Assembly (NCBI RefSeq): GCF_025499605.1
Contig: NZ_JAFMVC010000001.1
Coordinates: 1 to 64,000, forward strand
From: Carboxylicivirga litoralis
GTDB lineage: Bacteria; Bacteroidota; Bacteroidia; Bacteroidales; Marinilabiliaceae
Direction of reading: 5' to 3'
DNA: 64,000 nucleotides
In this document: positions 44,300 to 53,287 of the stretch, in pieces
Numbering within the stretch: position 1 is the first letter of the stretch
How the letters are laid out: the number at the start of each line of letters is the position of its first letter
Notes under the pieces: model-generated
Told to the model about the DNA's origin: nothing
Databases searched by the model: none
Seen by the model: the letters and a program-made list of their open reading frames with translations, nothing else
Position numbers and translations under genes: made by a program

Positions 44300-45850
44300 T
44301 TACTTGCCTTTTGGCAATTCTACATACGTATTAAACAAATGATTAACCATACGCTCAATCTCCTCGTATTTAGGCGTGTCTTCAACAAAAACAGGAACAA
44401 TCGCTCTTAGTTCATCATAAATATTTTTGGTGAATGAAGAGAGTTTATCAGCTACTTTCAAATAATCGATAGCCTGCAGTAAAGCCATCATTTCAATAGC
44501 CTGTACCTGGTAGGCGTTATCAATAACACGTTTTGTAAGCATTGCCGAGTTAGTACCCATACTCACAATATCCTGGTTATCGTTATTAGTTGTGATACTA
44601 TGCACGTACATTGAATTGGAAAGCGTTTGGTTTTCGGCCGCTGTTGAAGTAGCCGTAAACTGCACACCCTGCATACCCAGATTAAGCCCTAATGTACCTA
44701 AGTTGACAAACGGAGGTAAGATTTCGTTGATCTTGCTATTGAATAAGAATGCGATTTGACGCTCAGCCAGCATAGACACGCGTGTTACCGCTAACTTCAA
44801 CTTATCCATCTCCAATGAAACGTAATCGCCATGGAAGTTACCTCCGTGATATACATTTTCATTTTCAACATCCACAATTGGGTTATCGCTTACCGAGTTG
44901 GCTTCATTGATAACAACATTAGTAGCCGCCTCAACTGTTTCATGAACAGGACCTAAAATCTGCGGTACACAACGCAATGAATAATATTCCTGTACTTTTC
45001 TTTTAAAGATGCGTTCATCGGCATTATTCGTAAAAAAGTGATCTTCACGACGAGAAATCAATTGACTGTCACCTAAAATATTTCTCATGGCAGCAGCAAT
45101 TTTATCTTGTCCATTATGCTTCTTCACCGAGTTAAGCACAACAGAAAAGTGATCGTCAAACGACATCACAATCTCGTTAAGCATCACCGAAGCAATCAAC
45201 GACCAGTTTAATAACTGCTTTGACTTGATAACATTAACCAAACCAACGCCAGTCATCACGGAAGTACCATTGATTAACGATAACCCTTCACGCAACTTCA
45301 CCTCAATTGGCTCTACATTAAGCTCTTTAAAAACTTCTTTTGTAGGTCTGAATTCACCTTTGTAGGTCACATGACCTTCGCCGATAAGCACTAATGCCAT
45401 GTGAGCCAGTTGCACTAAATCGCCACTAGCTCCTACTCCACCATGCTCTGGCAAGAAAGGATAAATATCAGCGTTAATTAATTGTTGCAATAGCTTGATG
45501 CAGGAAGGGTGAATTCCAGAATGTCCCTGCATAATAGCTCGCATACGAACAAGCATTGACGCTTTGGCATAGATAGAAGGGATTTTCTTCCCGGCTCCTG
45601 CCGAATGGCTTCGAATTAGGTTATATTGTAAATCGATTAACTTATCATCGTCAATACGATACTGAGCCATTGGCCCTAATCCGGTATTAATACCATAAAT
45701 TACTTTGTCTTTTGTGAACTCTTTTAAGAATTCGAAACTCTTCTCGACAATACTATAACTCTCTGAACTAACTTCAACTTCATCACCATTTATTAGGATG
45801 TTAAAAACATCTTCCATGGTTAATGGTAGTTCGCTATTTAACCTTATCAT
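44300..45850 (-). CDS. Tyrosine ammonia-lyase-like aromatic amino acid lyase
   Basis: 516 aa of the HAL/PAL/TAL family. The MIO cofactor triad Ala-Ser-Gly is at 141-143 in GGVGASGDLVQLAH; Tyr52 lies in VIYGINTGLGP. The selectivity region LQYNLIRSHSAG (about 75-85) and the downstream GTSVMTG, SDNPI and YHGGNFHGDY motifs closely match, from memory, the characterised flavobacterial tyrosine ammonia-lyase of flexirubin loci. It should convert tyrosine to 4-coumarate, the aryl starter. It appears to be the first gene of the operon, with a promoter-like box 36-43 bp upstream. Confidence 0.9.
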   Translation of the reverse strand: MIRLNSELPLTMEDVFNILINGDEVEVSSESYSIVEKSFEFLKEFTKDKVIYGINTGLGPMAQYRIDDDKLIDLQYNLIRSHSAGAGKKIPSIYAKASMLVRMRAIMQGHSGIHPSCIKLLQQLINADIYPFLPEHGGVGASGDLVQLAHMALVLIGEGHVTYKGEFRPTKEVFKELNVEPIEVKLREGLSLINGTSVMTGVGLVNVIKSKQLLNWSLIASVMLNEIVMSFDDHFSVVLNSVKKHNGQDKIAAAMRNILGDSQLISRREDHFFTNNADERIFKRKVQEYYSLRCVPQILGPVHETVEAATNVVINEANSVSDNPIVDVENENVYHGGNFHGDYVSLEMDKLKLAVTRVSMLAERQIAFLFNSKINEILPPFVNLGTLGLNLGMQGVQFTATSTAAENQTLSNSMYVHSITTNNDNQDIVSMGTNSAMLTKRVIDNAYQVQAIEMMALLQAIDYLKVADKLSSFTKNIYDELRAIVPVFVEDTPKYEEIERMVNHLFNTYVELPKGK

Positions 45851-45885
45851 AAATGAACAATTGCAACGTATAATTAATAAGGCTG

Positions 45886-45893
45886 CAAAGAAA
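45886..45893 (-). promoter_or_regulatory. Putative promoter -7 box of the pigment operon
   Basis: On the minus strand TTTCTTTG followed by CAGCC lies 36 bp upstream of the ammonia-lyase ATG. It differs from TAnnTTTG at one position and has the same CAGCC start-site context as the nitroreductase promoter. I see no clear -33 TTG at ideal spacing. Confidence 0.4.
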
Positions 45894-45962
45894 GCAAAAT
45901 CTTATTAATTTTTAACATATGCGCAATCATTGTTTTTCCAAAAAATGATAAATAGTCGAACT

Positions 45963-46910
45963 TTAATGATGAGTGGACACATTAGATTTTTTAACTCTAT
46001 AATCGAATCCATTCAACAATTGCTGATACATCGTAAACACTTCATCTTTACTGTCAGGCATATCGCCAGTGAAGAACGAATGGCTATTGTAGCGAGGCTT
46101 CTGCCGCCCAATTATTTCTGACATATCAATATAGTTAACAGCACCTAATCGTTCGCTTTTAACACGCACACCAAGTGGTCGCTTCGAATGTGTAAATAGC
46201 CGAAGACCTCGGAGTAAAAAATCGTGCCTATTGGATATGATATATATGTTGTTTTGAATACTAAGTTTTGATAGCCACTCAGCATGGTTTTTATCGTTAA
46301 CAGCTGCACTGTTCAATATAATATTGTCAAAAGGGCGCACTTCATTATTGCCCTGCAAATAGAATGCATAATCTTTTAAAAACTGGTTGCCTAAACTGTG
46401 TGCCATTAAACTTACCTTCGCATCAGGATTTTTCTTAGCAAACTCACCACGCAACGAAAGAAAAAAAGCGAACTGTTGTTGGTGCTGACGAATAATGTTT
46501 TTGGCTTGCCGAAGATTTGTTTGTTTCCCTTTACTATTTCGATATGGCCAATAGAAGAAAATAACTCGGACGCCATAGCTTCGTTGAATTTGGAGCGAAC
46601 GCTTAATTACATCGTCTAATTCTTTACCATATCCATGAACATAAAATAAAAAATTACGCCCTTGAGCCTCTTTATCATTTTGAATATCGCCAACACTAAC
46701 GGATTTATACATTACCGTATCCTCTGTATTGACTAATTGAAATATACTATTTGAATTGTTTTCTTTTATTGCCTCTTTGTTTAACAACAGATTACTATCA
46801 ATATCATCTCCGGACGCAACAAAATAAAGTGTTTCAGACGAGGTAACTTCAGCAAAACAAGCAATTAAAAAGGTCAGTATGAATAGCATTCTAAGCATAG
46901 CCACAAACAT
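45963..46910 (-). CDS. Exported alpha/beta hydrolase (DUF900-like)
   Basis: 315 aa. An N-terminal hydrophobic signal (MLRMLFILTFLIACFAEV, possibly a lipobox at LIAC) precedes a lipase-like fold with FLFYVHGYGKEL, VIFFYWPYRNSKG and the nucleophile elbow LMAHSLGNQF. ATG 46910 is chosen for its A-rich leader; ATGs at 46898 and 46889 also leave a signal peptide. It lies 112 bp upstream of the ammonia-lyase gene in the same direction, so it may or may not be part of the pigment operon. The substrate is unknown. Confidence 0.78.
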   Translation of the reverse strand: MFVAMLRMLFILTFLIACFAEVTSSETLYFVASGDDIDSNLLLNKEAIKENNSNSIFQLVNTEDTVMYKSVSVGDIQNDKEAQGRNFLFYVHGYGKELDDVIKRSLQIQRSYGVRVIFFYWPYRNSKGKQTNLRQAKNIIRQHQQQFAFFLSLRGEFAKKNPDAKVSLMAHSLGNQFLKDYAFYLQGNNEVRPFDNIILNSAAVNDKNHAEWLSKLSIQNNIYIISNRHDFLLRGLRLFTHSKRPLGVRVKSERLGAVNYIDMSEIIGRQKPRYNSHSFFTGDMPDSKDEVFTMYQQLLNGFDYRVKKSNVSTHH

Positions 46911-47436
46911 TAATTGTTTAAGATATAACGCTTAATTACTATACATTGTTCTTTTAAGGAACATTTCAAATTACGTAACAGAAACTTAAGACAAGTTATA
47001 CTCCACGCCTAAAAACACAACTACTAAGTCTCTAGTATTTTTAAGAATTTCTTTTGGAAAATGGATATACTACTTCCCTTGGTTACATCCCAACAAAGTG
47101 TCGATGATAAAATCCTTTTCGGTGGAGAATAGATAAGACAGGGGGTGTCAAAAACCTTAGCGCTTTAGCATTTTTTCCGACAAGACTGATGTACATTACC
47201 AGGTTGCTAAACCTTTCATGCTATTAAAACATGATGACCAAATCATCATTCTATATAGAAAAAGAACAAGTCACAATTGCTGGTAGAATTTTATACCTTT
47301 TGGTGTACGTTTACACCGGAACAAATGAACATTGGAATCAGGCAACTGCAACCTGTTCTATTCAACTGAGACCCAATAAGAGGTAAGGCAAAAAGGTCTA
47401 ATAATAAAACTCAATATTATAGTCTCAGGTATATCT
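46911..47436. other. Intergenic region, 526 bp
   Basis: No gene is visible. On the minus strand TAATTTG (46967-46973), in the same context as the 15298 box, may be the hydrolase promoter. There is a 6-bp palindrome GGTGTA/TACACC (47302-47317, 4-base loop) and an isolated GGGGGTGTCAAAAA (47141-47154) that looks like an insertion-sequence end, but no partner repeat was found. Confidence 0.45.
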
Positions 47437-47940
47437 TTATGACAGATGATGGCGTAAATCAGTCACCCATTTACTGATTCGCTCATCTGTTTTATCACTT
47501 TCGTTATCTTCATCAATAGGCAAACCTACAAACTGGCTTTCAACTTCTGCCGTTGAAGCATCATAGCTGTAGTCTTCAACCGACACCATACCTACAAGCT
47601 CACAACCTTTGTTAGCAATGGCATTATAGATTGTTCCCATACCATCTACAAAAGTATCCGGATAAGCATCGGCATCGCCTAAGCCGAACAAAGCCACTTT
47701 TTTACCTTCTAAATTGGCAGATTTAAGCTCGCTGATAAAACCTTCCCAGTCATCTTGCAAATCGCCCAACCCCCATGTGCTGGTTCCTAAAAACAAAAAT
47801 TCATACTTTTCAATTTCTGAGGCAGATGAATCTTCAACATTAATCAACTCAGCTACATTATCAATTTGTGCATTGATAGCTTCTGCTACGTTTTGGGTAT
47901 TACCGGTACTTGTACCGTAAAATATTGCTGTTTTCTTCAT
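47437..47940 (-). CDS. Flavodoxin
   Basis: 167-aa FMN electron carrier. It has the phosphate-binding loop FYGTSTGNTQNVAEAI, the LFLGTSTWGLGDLQDDW segment contacting the isoalloxazine ring and VALFGLGDADAYPDTFVDG; it belongs to the long-chain flavodoxins. It can replace ferredoxin as a low-potential donor. It is a single gene with large flanking gaps; it could serve the redox enzymes of the nearby pigment cluster, but nothing in the sequence proves this. Confidence 0.93.
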   Translation of the reverse strand: MKKTAIFYGTSTGNTQNVAEAINAQIDNVAELINVEDSSASEIEKYEFLFLGTSTWGLGDLQDDWEGFISELKSANLEGKKVALFGLGDADAYPDTFVDGMGTIYNAIANKGCELVGMVSVEDYSYDASTAEVESQFVGLPIDEDNESDKTDERISKWVTDLRHHLS

Positions 47941-48125
47941 TTTATTGATTGTTTTGAGTCACACAAAATTATTGGCCTTATCCTTGTAACACAATCGCTA
48001 TTAGTTGGGCTTTTCATTACTAAATCATAAACACAGCTACTCCTTCCCAAAGCACCTAATTCATTCATTAAAAAAGCATTCCCCAAATGAACTCCCAACT
48101 TATTGCTACTAACAAGTAATGATGA

Positions 48126-48476
48126 CTAGTTAGTACCCGGTTGAATACCTATCTCTTTAACTGATAAAAATGAATCTGGAACAAATACATCTTTCTTGCA
48201 TTTTAGTAAGCGTTGCAATTCTTTTAATTCCCGTCCATTAAGCATCATCGAAGCATTTTTATGACCGATCGGAACAATTATTTTGCGCGAATACACAATG
48301 TCAGAATTGAGTGCTTCGTAATAACAGCCATCCATGCGGGCAAAGCACCTTTGAAAGTATTGAAACTCCTCTTTATTGAATGAGAATAAAAAATTATGAA
48401 ATTCTATATGAATCTTTTCACAATTGGGACAAATAAAAACACGACCATTAGGTGTTTGACTTAGAACTCTATCCAT
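48126..48476 (-). CDS. Hypothetical protein with CPNC motif (possibly DUF6686)
   Basis: Start set at ATG 48476 (MDRVLSQTPNGRVFICPNCE); the frame is open two codons further to a TTG. 116 aa. The opening has ICPNCEKIHIEFHN, a possible metal-binding site with two Cys and nearby His, followed by a helix with FNKEEFQYFQRCF and a Lys/Leu-rich helix near the end. It resembles the small Bacteroidota DUF6686 family, though I am not certain of the number. No signal peptide; the function is unknown. Confidence 0.7.
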   Translation of the reverse strand: MDRVLSQTPNGRVFICPNCEKIHIEFHNFLFSFNKEEFQYFQRCFARMDGCYYEALNSDIVYSRKIIVPIGHKNASMMLNGRELKELQRLLKCKKDVFVPDSFLSVKEIGIQPGTN

Positions 48477-48574
48477 AGACAATTTTTATTTCGAATATGG
48501 AAGAATTTCTAATCTCACACAATCCCTAAATATTGGGAAAAGTGGATCAAATCGAATAACCCGCTTAAGCCATA

Positions 48575-50212
48575 TTACCGTATTGATCTTGCCCGAACAC
48601 TTCTATAACTCAATGAAATAATCAATGGCAACAACACACAAAGCACAATACCAATTGCTACATGAGTTAAAGAAACAAGATATACCAAACCAATAATTGC
48701 TCCAATCAAAAACATACCCAAAAACATGCGTAAAGTCTGTTCTCCTTTATTTACCATTTCTCGTGCCTGAGAAAAAGGCAGGGGATTAGCCTGAATACGT
48801 ACCAATAAAATAGCCAATACAGCACTTAAGCCAGCACCTAAGAATACATAAGGCAACACACTGATGCCCCAAATCCAGATGATTGGAATCAAATACAACA
48901 CCTGCAAAGGCAGGTAAAATGTAAATAACATGGCTTTTATGGCTCCAGACTGAATATGGTACCTCTGGCTTGTTGAAGCCATATCATATATCCATGCAGC
49001 TTTTGGTGTATCGGTATATGGTATAACAGATATGCCAATAGTTCCGAAGAAACCTGTTAACACAAATAATAAGTATTTTGACGAGTTTGCCAATTCCGCT
49101 ATATAGCTTGAGAAATCATTAATTTCAGGTTTTAAAAATGCAATTACCATTATTAAACTGTAGGCAAACATCGGGTATACCTGTTGTTTAAGCTTACGGT
49201 CACTTTTGATATGCTGCATTGTAAATTGCCAACCTGCCTTTTCAACTTCCGACACACAAAGCAAAGCCACTAGTTTATTTTTCCACCCTTTGACTGATTT
49301 TTGTTCAACTGGTTTCGCATCTTTCGCATTTCCAGTTCTCGATTCGGATAAGAGAGCTGTAAAACCCAATGAGAGAGCACGTATTAGCAATAAACTTCCC
49401 AGAGCCAGAATACCTACTGCTATACAAGTCAAAATAACATCCATTGAAGTGCCTACGCCCGTAATAAACTTTGTTAAGCCAGCAAACCATACCGATGGTA
49501 ACAAATAGGCCCACCAAACAGGCTTAAACATGAGTGTTTCAACATTTGCATTTTCCATATAATGGGGCACCAACTGGTAGCTTGCCATAATAACAACTGC
49601 TAATGCTATTTGAAAATAATTAAGCACATCTTTAAAACGTTCGGCACTTATAAAACGAGCCAGCCCCATATAAAAACCAACTGCCAAAATTAAAGTAAAC
49701 CAGGCACAAAGAATCACTGCTACTAAAAACACGACGGACAATAAGCCATGGCTGATAGCTAAATAGATGGCAAACGGCAAACTAAGTGCTAAAGCGATGT
49801 TGCTCATATAAACTGTTATATGTGCCAAACGAACCAATAATAAAGTACGTGAGGTTACAGGGCGTGGCAGCAATATTTGGTTTTCATTATCATCAAATAA
49901 AACAGCTGTAAACTCGGTTAGAAGTATAGTTCCCTCAAAAACAATGAGAAATGCAAAAAACACCGACAACTGAAGCATCAAATCCGAAATTCGATAAAGA
50001 CTAACAATAATTATTGCACCCAAAAAGGCATAGATAAATAACTGCTTAATAAGCGTTTGCTTCTTACCTGCCGACTGAAAACTATTGGGAGCACGACGAA
50101 AATCAATTTTCAACTTGGCATCCAATAGCACCCAAAAATGGTTAATATCAACTCCTAATATCTTTAAAAGTAGATTAAGAGGTGATACCATTAACTTTTT
50201 TACTGTCTTCAT
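48575..50212 (-). CDS. ABC-type transporter permease (ABC-2-like)
   Basis: 545-aa polytopic membrane protein with about a dozen hydrophobic segments from residue 60 onward and a cytosolic N-terminus. The segment FDDNENQILLPRPVTSRTLLLVRL is typical of Bacteroidota exporter permeases of the ABC-2 superfamily. It is encoded 3 bp after the ATPase gene, so the two make one transporter. The likely cargo is a lipid, peptide or drug-like molecule; there is no direct clue. It lies about 3 kb from the pigment locus but is separated from it by independent genes. Confidence 0.8.
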   Translation of the reverse strand: MKTVKKLMVSPLNLLLKILGVDINHFWVLLDAKLKIDFRRAPNSFQSAGKKQTLIKQLFIYAFLGAIIIVSLYRISDLMLQLSVFFAFLIVFEGTILLTEFTAVLFDDNENQILLPRPVTSRTLLLVRLAHITVYMSNIALALSLPFAIYLAISHGLLSVVFLVAVILCAWFTLILAVGFYMGLARFISAERFKDVLNYFQIALAVVIMASYQLVPHYMENANVETLMFKPVWWAYLLPSVWFAGLTKFITGVGTSMDVILTCIAVGILALGSLLLIRALSLGFTALLSESRTGNAKDAKPVEQKSVKGWKNKLVALLCVSEVEKAGWQFTMQHIKSDRKLKQQVYPMFAYSLIMVIAFLKPEINDFSSYIAELANSSKYLLFVLTGFFGTIGISVIPYTDTPKAAWIYDMASTSQRYHIQSGAIKAMLFTFYLPLQVLYLIPIIWIWGISVLPYVFLGAGLSAVLAILLVRIQANPLPFSQAREMVNKGEQTLRMFLGMFLIGAIIGLVYLVSLTHVAIGIVLCVLLPLIISLSYRSVRARSIR

Positions 50213-50215
50213 CTC

Positions 50216-51001
50216 TTAGTCCTTAAAAACATTATCAAATGCAACAGATTCATTAGCCCTACTTTCGCCACCTGTTAATTTTGCAAACAATTGCTCCAGC
50301 GACGCTTTACTATCTTGCTGCAACTCTTCAAAGGTTCCATCCGCAATCACCTTACCATCATCAATCAGAATGATGCGATCTGAAATTTTTTCCACCACAT
50401 CCATCAGGTGCGAACTATAAAAAATAGTTTTGCCTTGTTGTGCCAGCCTAGTCAACATATCTTTCACCAATATCACTGAATTAGCATCTAAGCCCGAGAG
50501 CGGCTCATCTAGAAACAATATATCCGGATTATTAATTAACCCGGCGATAATTAAAATCTTTTGCTTCATCCCCTTTGAAAAGGTATCCATGCGCTGATTG
50601 GCATGTTGATCCATTTCAAAATACGCCAGTAAGGACTTAGTGCGTTCGCCTATCAAAGCTGGTGACATATCGAATAACGTACCAACCAAATTCAGATACT
50701 CATTGGGTGTTAAAGCCTCATAAAGTGCGCCATTTTCAGGCACATAACCAATCATCTTTTTAATTTTCAGATCATTGCCCCGCAATGGAATACCCATAAC
50801 TTCAATATCTCCCTTAAAAGATGTAAGTATCCCACACAAAATTTTAACAGTAGTGCTTTTTCCGGCCCCATTCGGACCTATATAACCTATTATCTGTCCT
50901 TTATTAATACTTAAATCAATGCCTTTCAGCACATGTTTTTCGGCAGCACCTCTGCCAAACGATTTATTTAGTCCGCTTATTTTAATACTTATATCTGTCA
51001 T
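50216..51001 (-). CDS. ABC transporter ATPase
   Basis: 261 aa with Walker A GPNGAGKSTT, Q-loop YVPENGALYE, a signature-like motif FSKGMKQK, Walker B ILFLDEPLSGLD and switch His in YSSHLMD. This is the ABC-2 exporter type (CcmA/NatA-like). It pairs with the permease gene starting 3 bp downstream; a 232-bp divergent gap separates it from the next gene. Confidence 0.93.
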   Translation of the reverse strand: MTDISIKISGLNKSFGRGAAEKHVLKGIDLSINKGQIIGYIGPNGAGKSTTVKILCGILTSFKGDIEVMGIPLRGNDLKIKKMIGYVPENGALYEALTPNEYLNLVGTLFDMSPALIGERTKSLLAYFEMDQHANQRMDTFSKGMKQKILIIAGLINNPDILFLDEPLSGLDANSVILVKDMLTRLAQQGKTIFYSSHLMDVVEKISDRIILIDDGKVIADGTFEELQQDSKASLEQLFAKLTGGESRANESVAFDNVFKD

Positions 51002-51233
51002 ATGATTTGGTTATTATCATCAGTTTCAAAGCTATTCTTCAAATGCTTAACAAAAATAATTATTTGCTGATACTTTAACTATTTATAAGGTAATTTCTCG
51101 GAACGCATCCACGTTACCTTCAGCAGTAAATTTCATGATTTATCTCACCTGTGCGATTAATCATTTTACATATATGGCTATCTGTATATTTTTATGCCAT
51201 CATTTACAAATAACCAGTTCAATTAATTAAAAT

Positions 51234-52517
51234 ATGGACAAGTCAGATAATCGCTATTCGGCTTATGTGAGCATTCTTCATGAAGAATTAATGCCTGCTA
51301 TGGGATGTACTGAGCCCATTGCTATTGCCTATGCAGGAGCGATGGCCAGAAAGATATTAGGCCAGCTACCAGAACGCGTTTTGGTTGAAGCCAGCGACAA
51401 CATTATTAAAAATGTAAAGAGTGTGGTAGTACCCAACACCGGCAACTTGAAAGGTATTGAAGCCGCTGCCATAGCTGGCATCGTAGCTGGTGATGCTGAC
51501 AAGGTTCTGGAAGTTATCTCCTATGTGGAAGAAGATAAAAAAAGAGAAATTGGCGAATTCCTTAACACCAACGAAGTAAAAGTTAAGCCTGCTAACAGCG
51601 ATGTTATTTTTGACCTCATCGTTCATGTGTTTAAAGGCGATGAGTGTGCATCTGTTCAGATATCGCATTACCATACTAATATCGTTAAAATTACCAAAAA
51701 TGGTGAGACTACTTTGTACAATCATCACTGCGACGATTTAAATACCAAGCACAAAACCGACCGCACCATTATGAATGTGAAGGACATTGTGGACTTTGCC
51801 GATTCGGTTGACTTAAACCTTGTGAAGGATGCTTTAAAACGTCAGATTAAATATAATACAGCCATTGCCAATGAAGGGATTAAAAACAATTGGGGCGCAA
51901 ATGTTGGCTCGGTATTGTTAAAAACTTGGGGCGAAAACGACATTAAAGTTCGTGCTAAAGCTTTTGCTGCAGCAGGCTCTGATGCCCGTATGAGTGGATG
52001 TGAACTTCCGGTTATGATTGTTTCGGGCAGTGGAAACCAGGGACTGGCCACTTCCGTGCCGGTTATTGAATATGCCAAAGAGTTAAAAGTAGATGAAGAC
52101 ACCCTGCTTCGTGCTTTATTGGTTTCTAACCTGGTAACTATTCATCAAAAAACGGGCATAGGACGACTGTCTGCTTTCTGTGGTGCTATTTCTGCAGGCG
52201 TGGGTGCCGGTGCAGGCATTACATACCTATATGGAGGTAAATACAAAGAGGTGGCACATACCATTGTTAATGCATTAGCAATCGTTTCAGGAATTGTGTG
52301 TGATGGTGCCAAACCATCGTGTGCAGGTAAAATTGCATCTGCTGTTGAAGCTGGCATATTAGGTTACCACATGTATAAAAATGGCCAGCAGTTTTATGGT
52401 GGCGACGGCATTGTAGTAAAAGGTGTTGAAAACACAATTAAGAATATTGGCCGATTAGGAAGCGTGGGCATGCGCGAAACCGATAAAGAGATTATTCGCA
52501 TGATGTTGGGCGAATAG
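51234..52517 (+). CDS. L-cysteine desulfidase / serine-dehydratase-alpha-like protein (UPF0597)
   Basis: 427 aa of the CyuA/YhaM (UPF0597) family, related to Fe-S L-serine dehydratases. Diagnostic motifs: ELMPAMGCTEPIAIAYAGA at the N-terminus, VVPNTGNLKGIEAAAIAG, SGSGNQGLATSVPVI, and the C-terminal Cys set FCGAISAG and CDGAKPSCAGK that would bind a 4Fe-4S cluster. The expected reaction is cysteine breakdown to pyruvate, ammonia and sulfide. It is a single gene, diverging from the ABC genes and ending at a strong terminator. Confidence 0.9.
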   Translation: MDKSDNRYSAYVSILHEELMPAMGCTEPIAIAYAGAMARKILGQLPERVLVEASDNIIKNVKSVVVPNTGNLKGIEAAAIAGIVAGDADKVLEVISYVEEDKKREIGEFLNTNEVKVKPANSDVIFDLIVHVFKGDECASVQISHYHTNIVKITKNGETTLYNHHCDDLNTKHKTDRTIMNVKDIVDFADSVDLNLVKDALKRQIKYNTAIANEGIKNNWGANVGSVLLKTWGENDIKVRAKAFAAAGSDARMSGCELPVMIVSGSGNQGLATSVPVIEYAKELKVDEDTLLRALLVSNLVTIHQKTGIGRLSAFCGAISAGVGAGAGITYLYGGKYKEVAHTIVNALAIVSGIVCDGAKPSCAGKIASAVEAGILGYHMYKNGQQFYGGDGIVVKGVENTIKNIGRLGSVGMRETDKEIIRMMLGE

Positions 52518-52539
52518 ACACTCATCCATTCAACAACTT

Positions 52540-52587
52540 AAAATCCTCCTTGCAAGACCTCTGACAAATTCTGGTAAGGAGGATTTT
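52540..52587. terminator. Bidirectional terminator after the desulfidase-like gene
   Basis: AAAATCCTCCTT and AAGGAGGATTTT are perfect 12-bp complements separated by a 24-base loop. A T-run follows on the plus strand and the arm's own A-run gives a T-run on the minus strand. It directly abuts the stop codon of the convergent VOC gene. Confidence 0.8.
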
Positions 52588-53046
52588 TTAATCTATCTGT
52601 ATCAACTGAATATAGTTCCCATTGTCGTCATCAAAAACAGCTTCGTAGCCAAAATCCGTTTTCTCCGGTTCTTTTTTGAACTTCACTCCTTTTGCTTTTA
52701 ATTCTTCTACAGTAAGAGCAATATCCTCGGCACTAAATGACATAACAGGTATACCCATTTCGTATAATTTCTTTTTGTATTGCCGGGCAATTTCAATACC
52801 TCCAGGCTCTGTTGGTTCCAATAATATATTAACGCCATTGGGTACCAGGGGCGATTTTACAATAGCAATATAATGCTCTGGCATAAACATCACTTCCTCA
52901 AAGCCCAGCACTTCGGTATAATATTTAAATGCTTTTGCCGGGTCAGCAACAAAAATACTGACCATTGCCACTTTCATAGGGTGTTTGTTTTGAGCCATCG
53001 TATTATAAGAAATAAGTATTAACAGCAATAAAAGTATTTTTCTCAT
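52588..53046 (-). CDS. Exported VOC-family (glyoxalase-like) protein
   Basis: Start set at ATG 53046; the frame could begin three codons earlier at TTG. A signal peptide (RKILLLLLILISYNTMAQ) precedes a single VOC module: VAMVSIFVADPAKAFKYYTEVLGFEE, then IAVTVEEL-like helices and YEAVFDDDNGNYIQLIQ. VOC proteins include glyoxalases, dioxygenases and resistance proteins; an exported single-domain form is less common. The metal ligands are not obvious, so the activity is unknown. Confidence 0.82.
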   Translation of the reverse strand: MRKILLLLLILISYNTMAQNKHPMKVAMVSIFVADPAKAFKYYTEVLGFEEVMFMPEHYIAIVKSPLVPNGVNILLEPTEPGGIEIARQYKKKLYEMGIPVMSFSAEDIALTVEELKAKGVKFKKEPEKTDFGYEAVFDDDNGNYIQLIQID

Positions 53047-53224
53047 ATTATTCAATCTCTCTCATTATTTATTTCATATAATATTGATTGCAAACATTGT
53101 ACTATAATTTCACACCAACTTTACAAGCTGATTTCTCAAAGTTATAAGTGCTACATCATGTCATGAACTTAATCGTTGCCGACTATGAACTACAGTCAAT
53201 AAAGCACCACATGGTATCAAATTA

Positions 53225-53266
53225 AAAAGTCACTACAGAAAGCATCATTTTCAAGTAGTGACTTTT
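53225..53266. terminator. Terminator after the M14 carboxypeptidase gene
   Basis: AAAAGTCACTAC (53225-53236) pairs perfectly with GTAGTGACTTTT (53255-53266); the minus-strand transcript ends in TTTT and further T-rich sequence. It lies 22 bp after the stop of the M14 gene. Confidence 0.8.
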
Positions 53267-53287
53267 ATGATACTTATTTAATTAAGC

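Noticed and set aside
47390-47436. AT-rich imperfect hairpin after the flavodoxin gene
   Set aside because: The stem needs a bulge and has few G-C pairs; the evidence for a terminator is insufficient.
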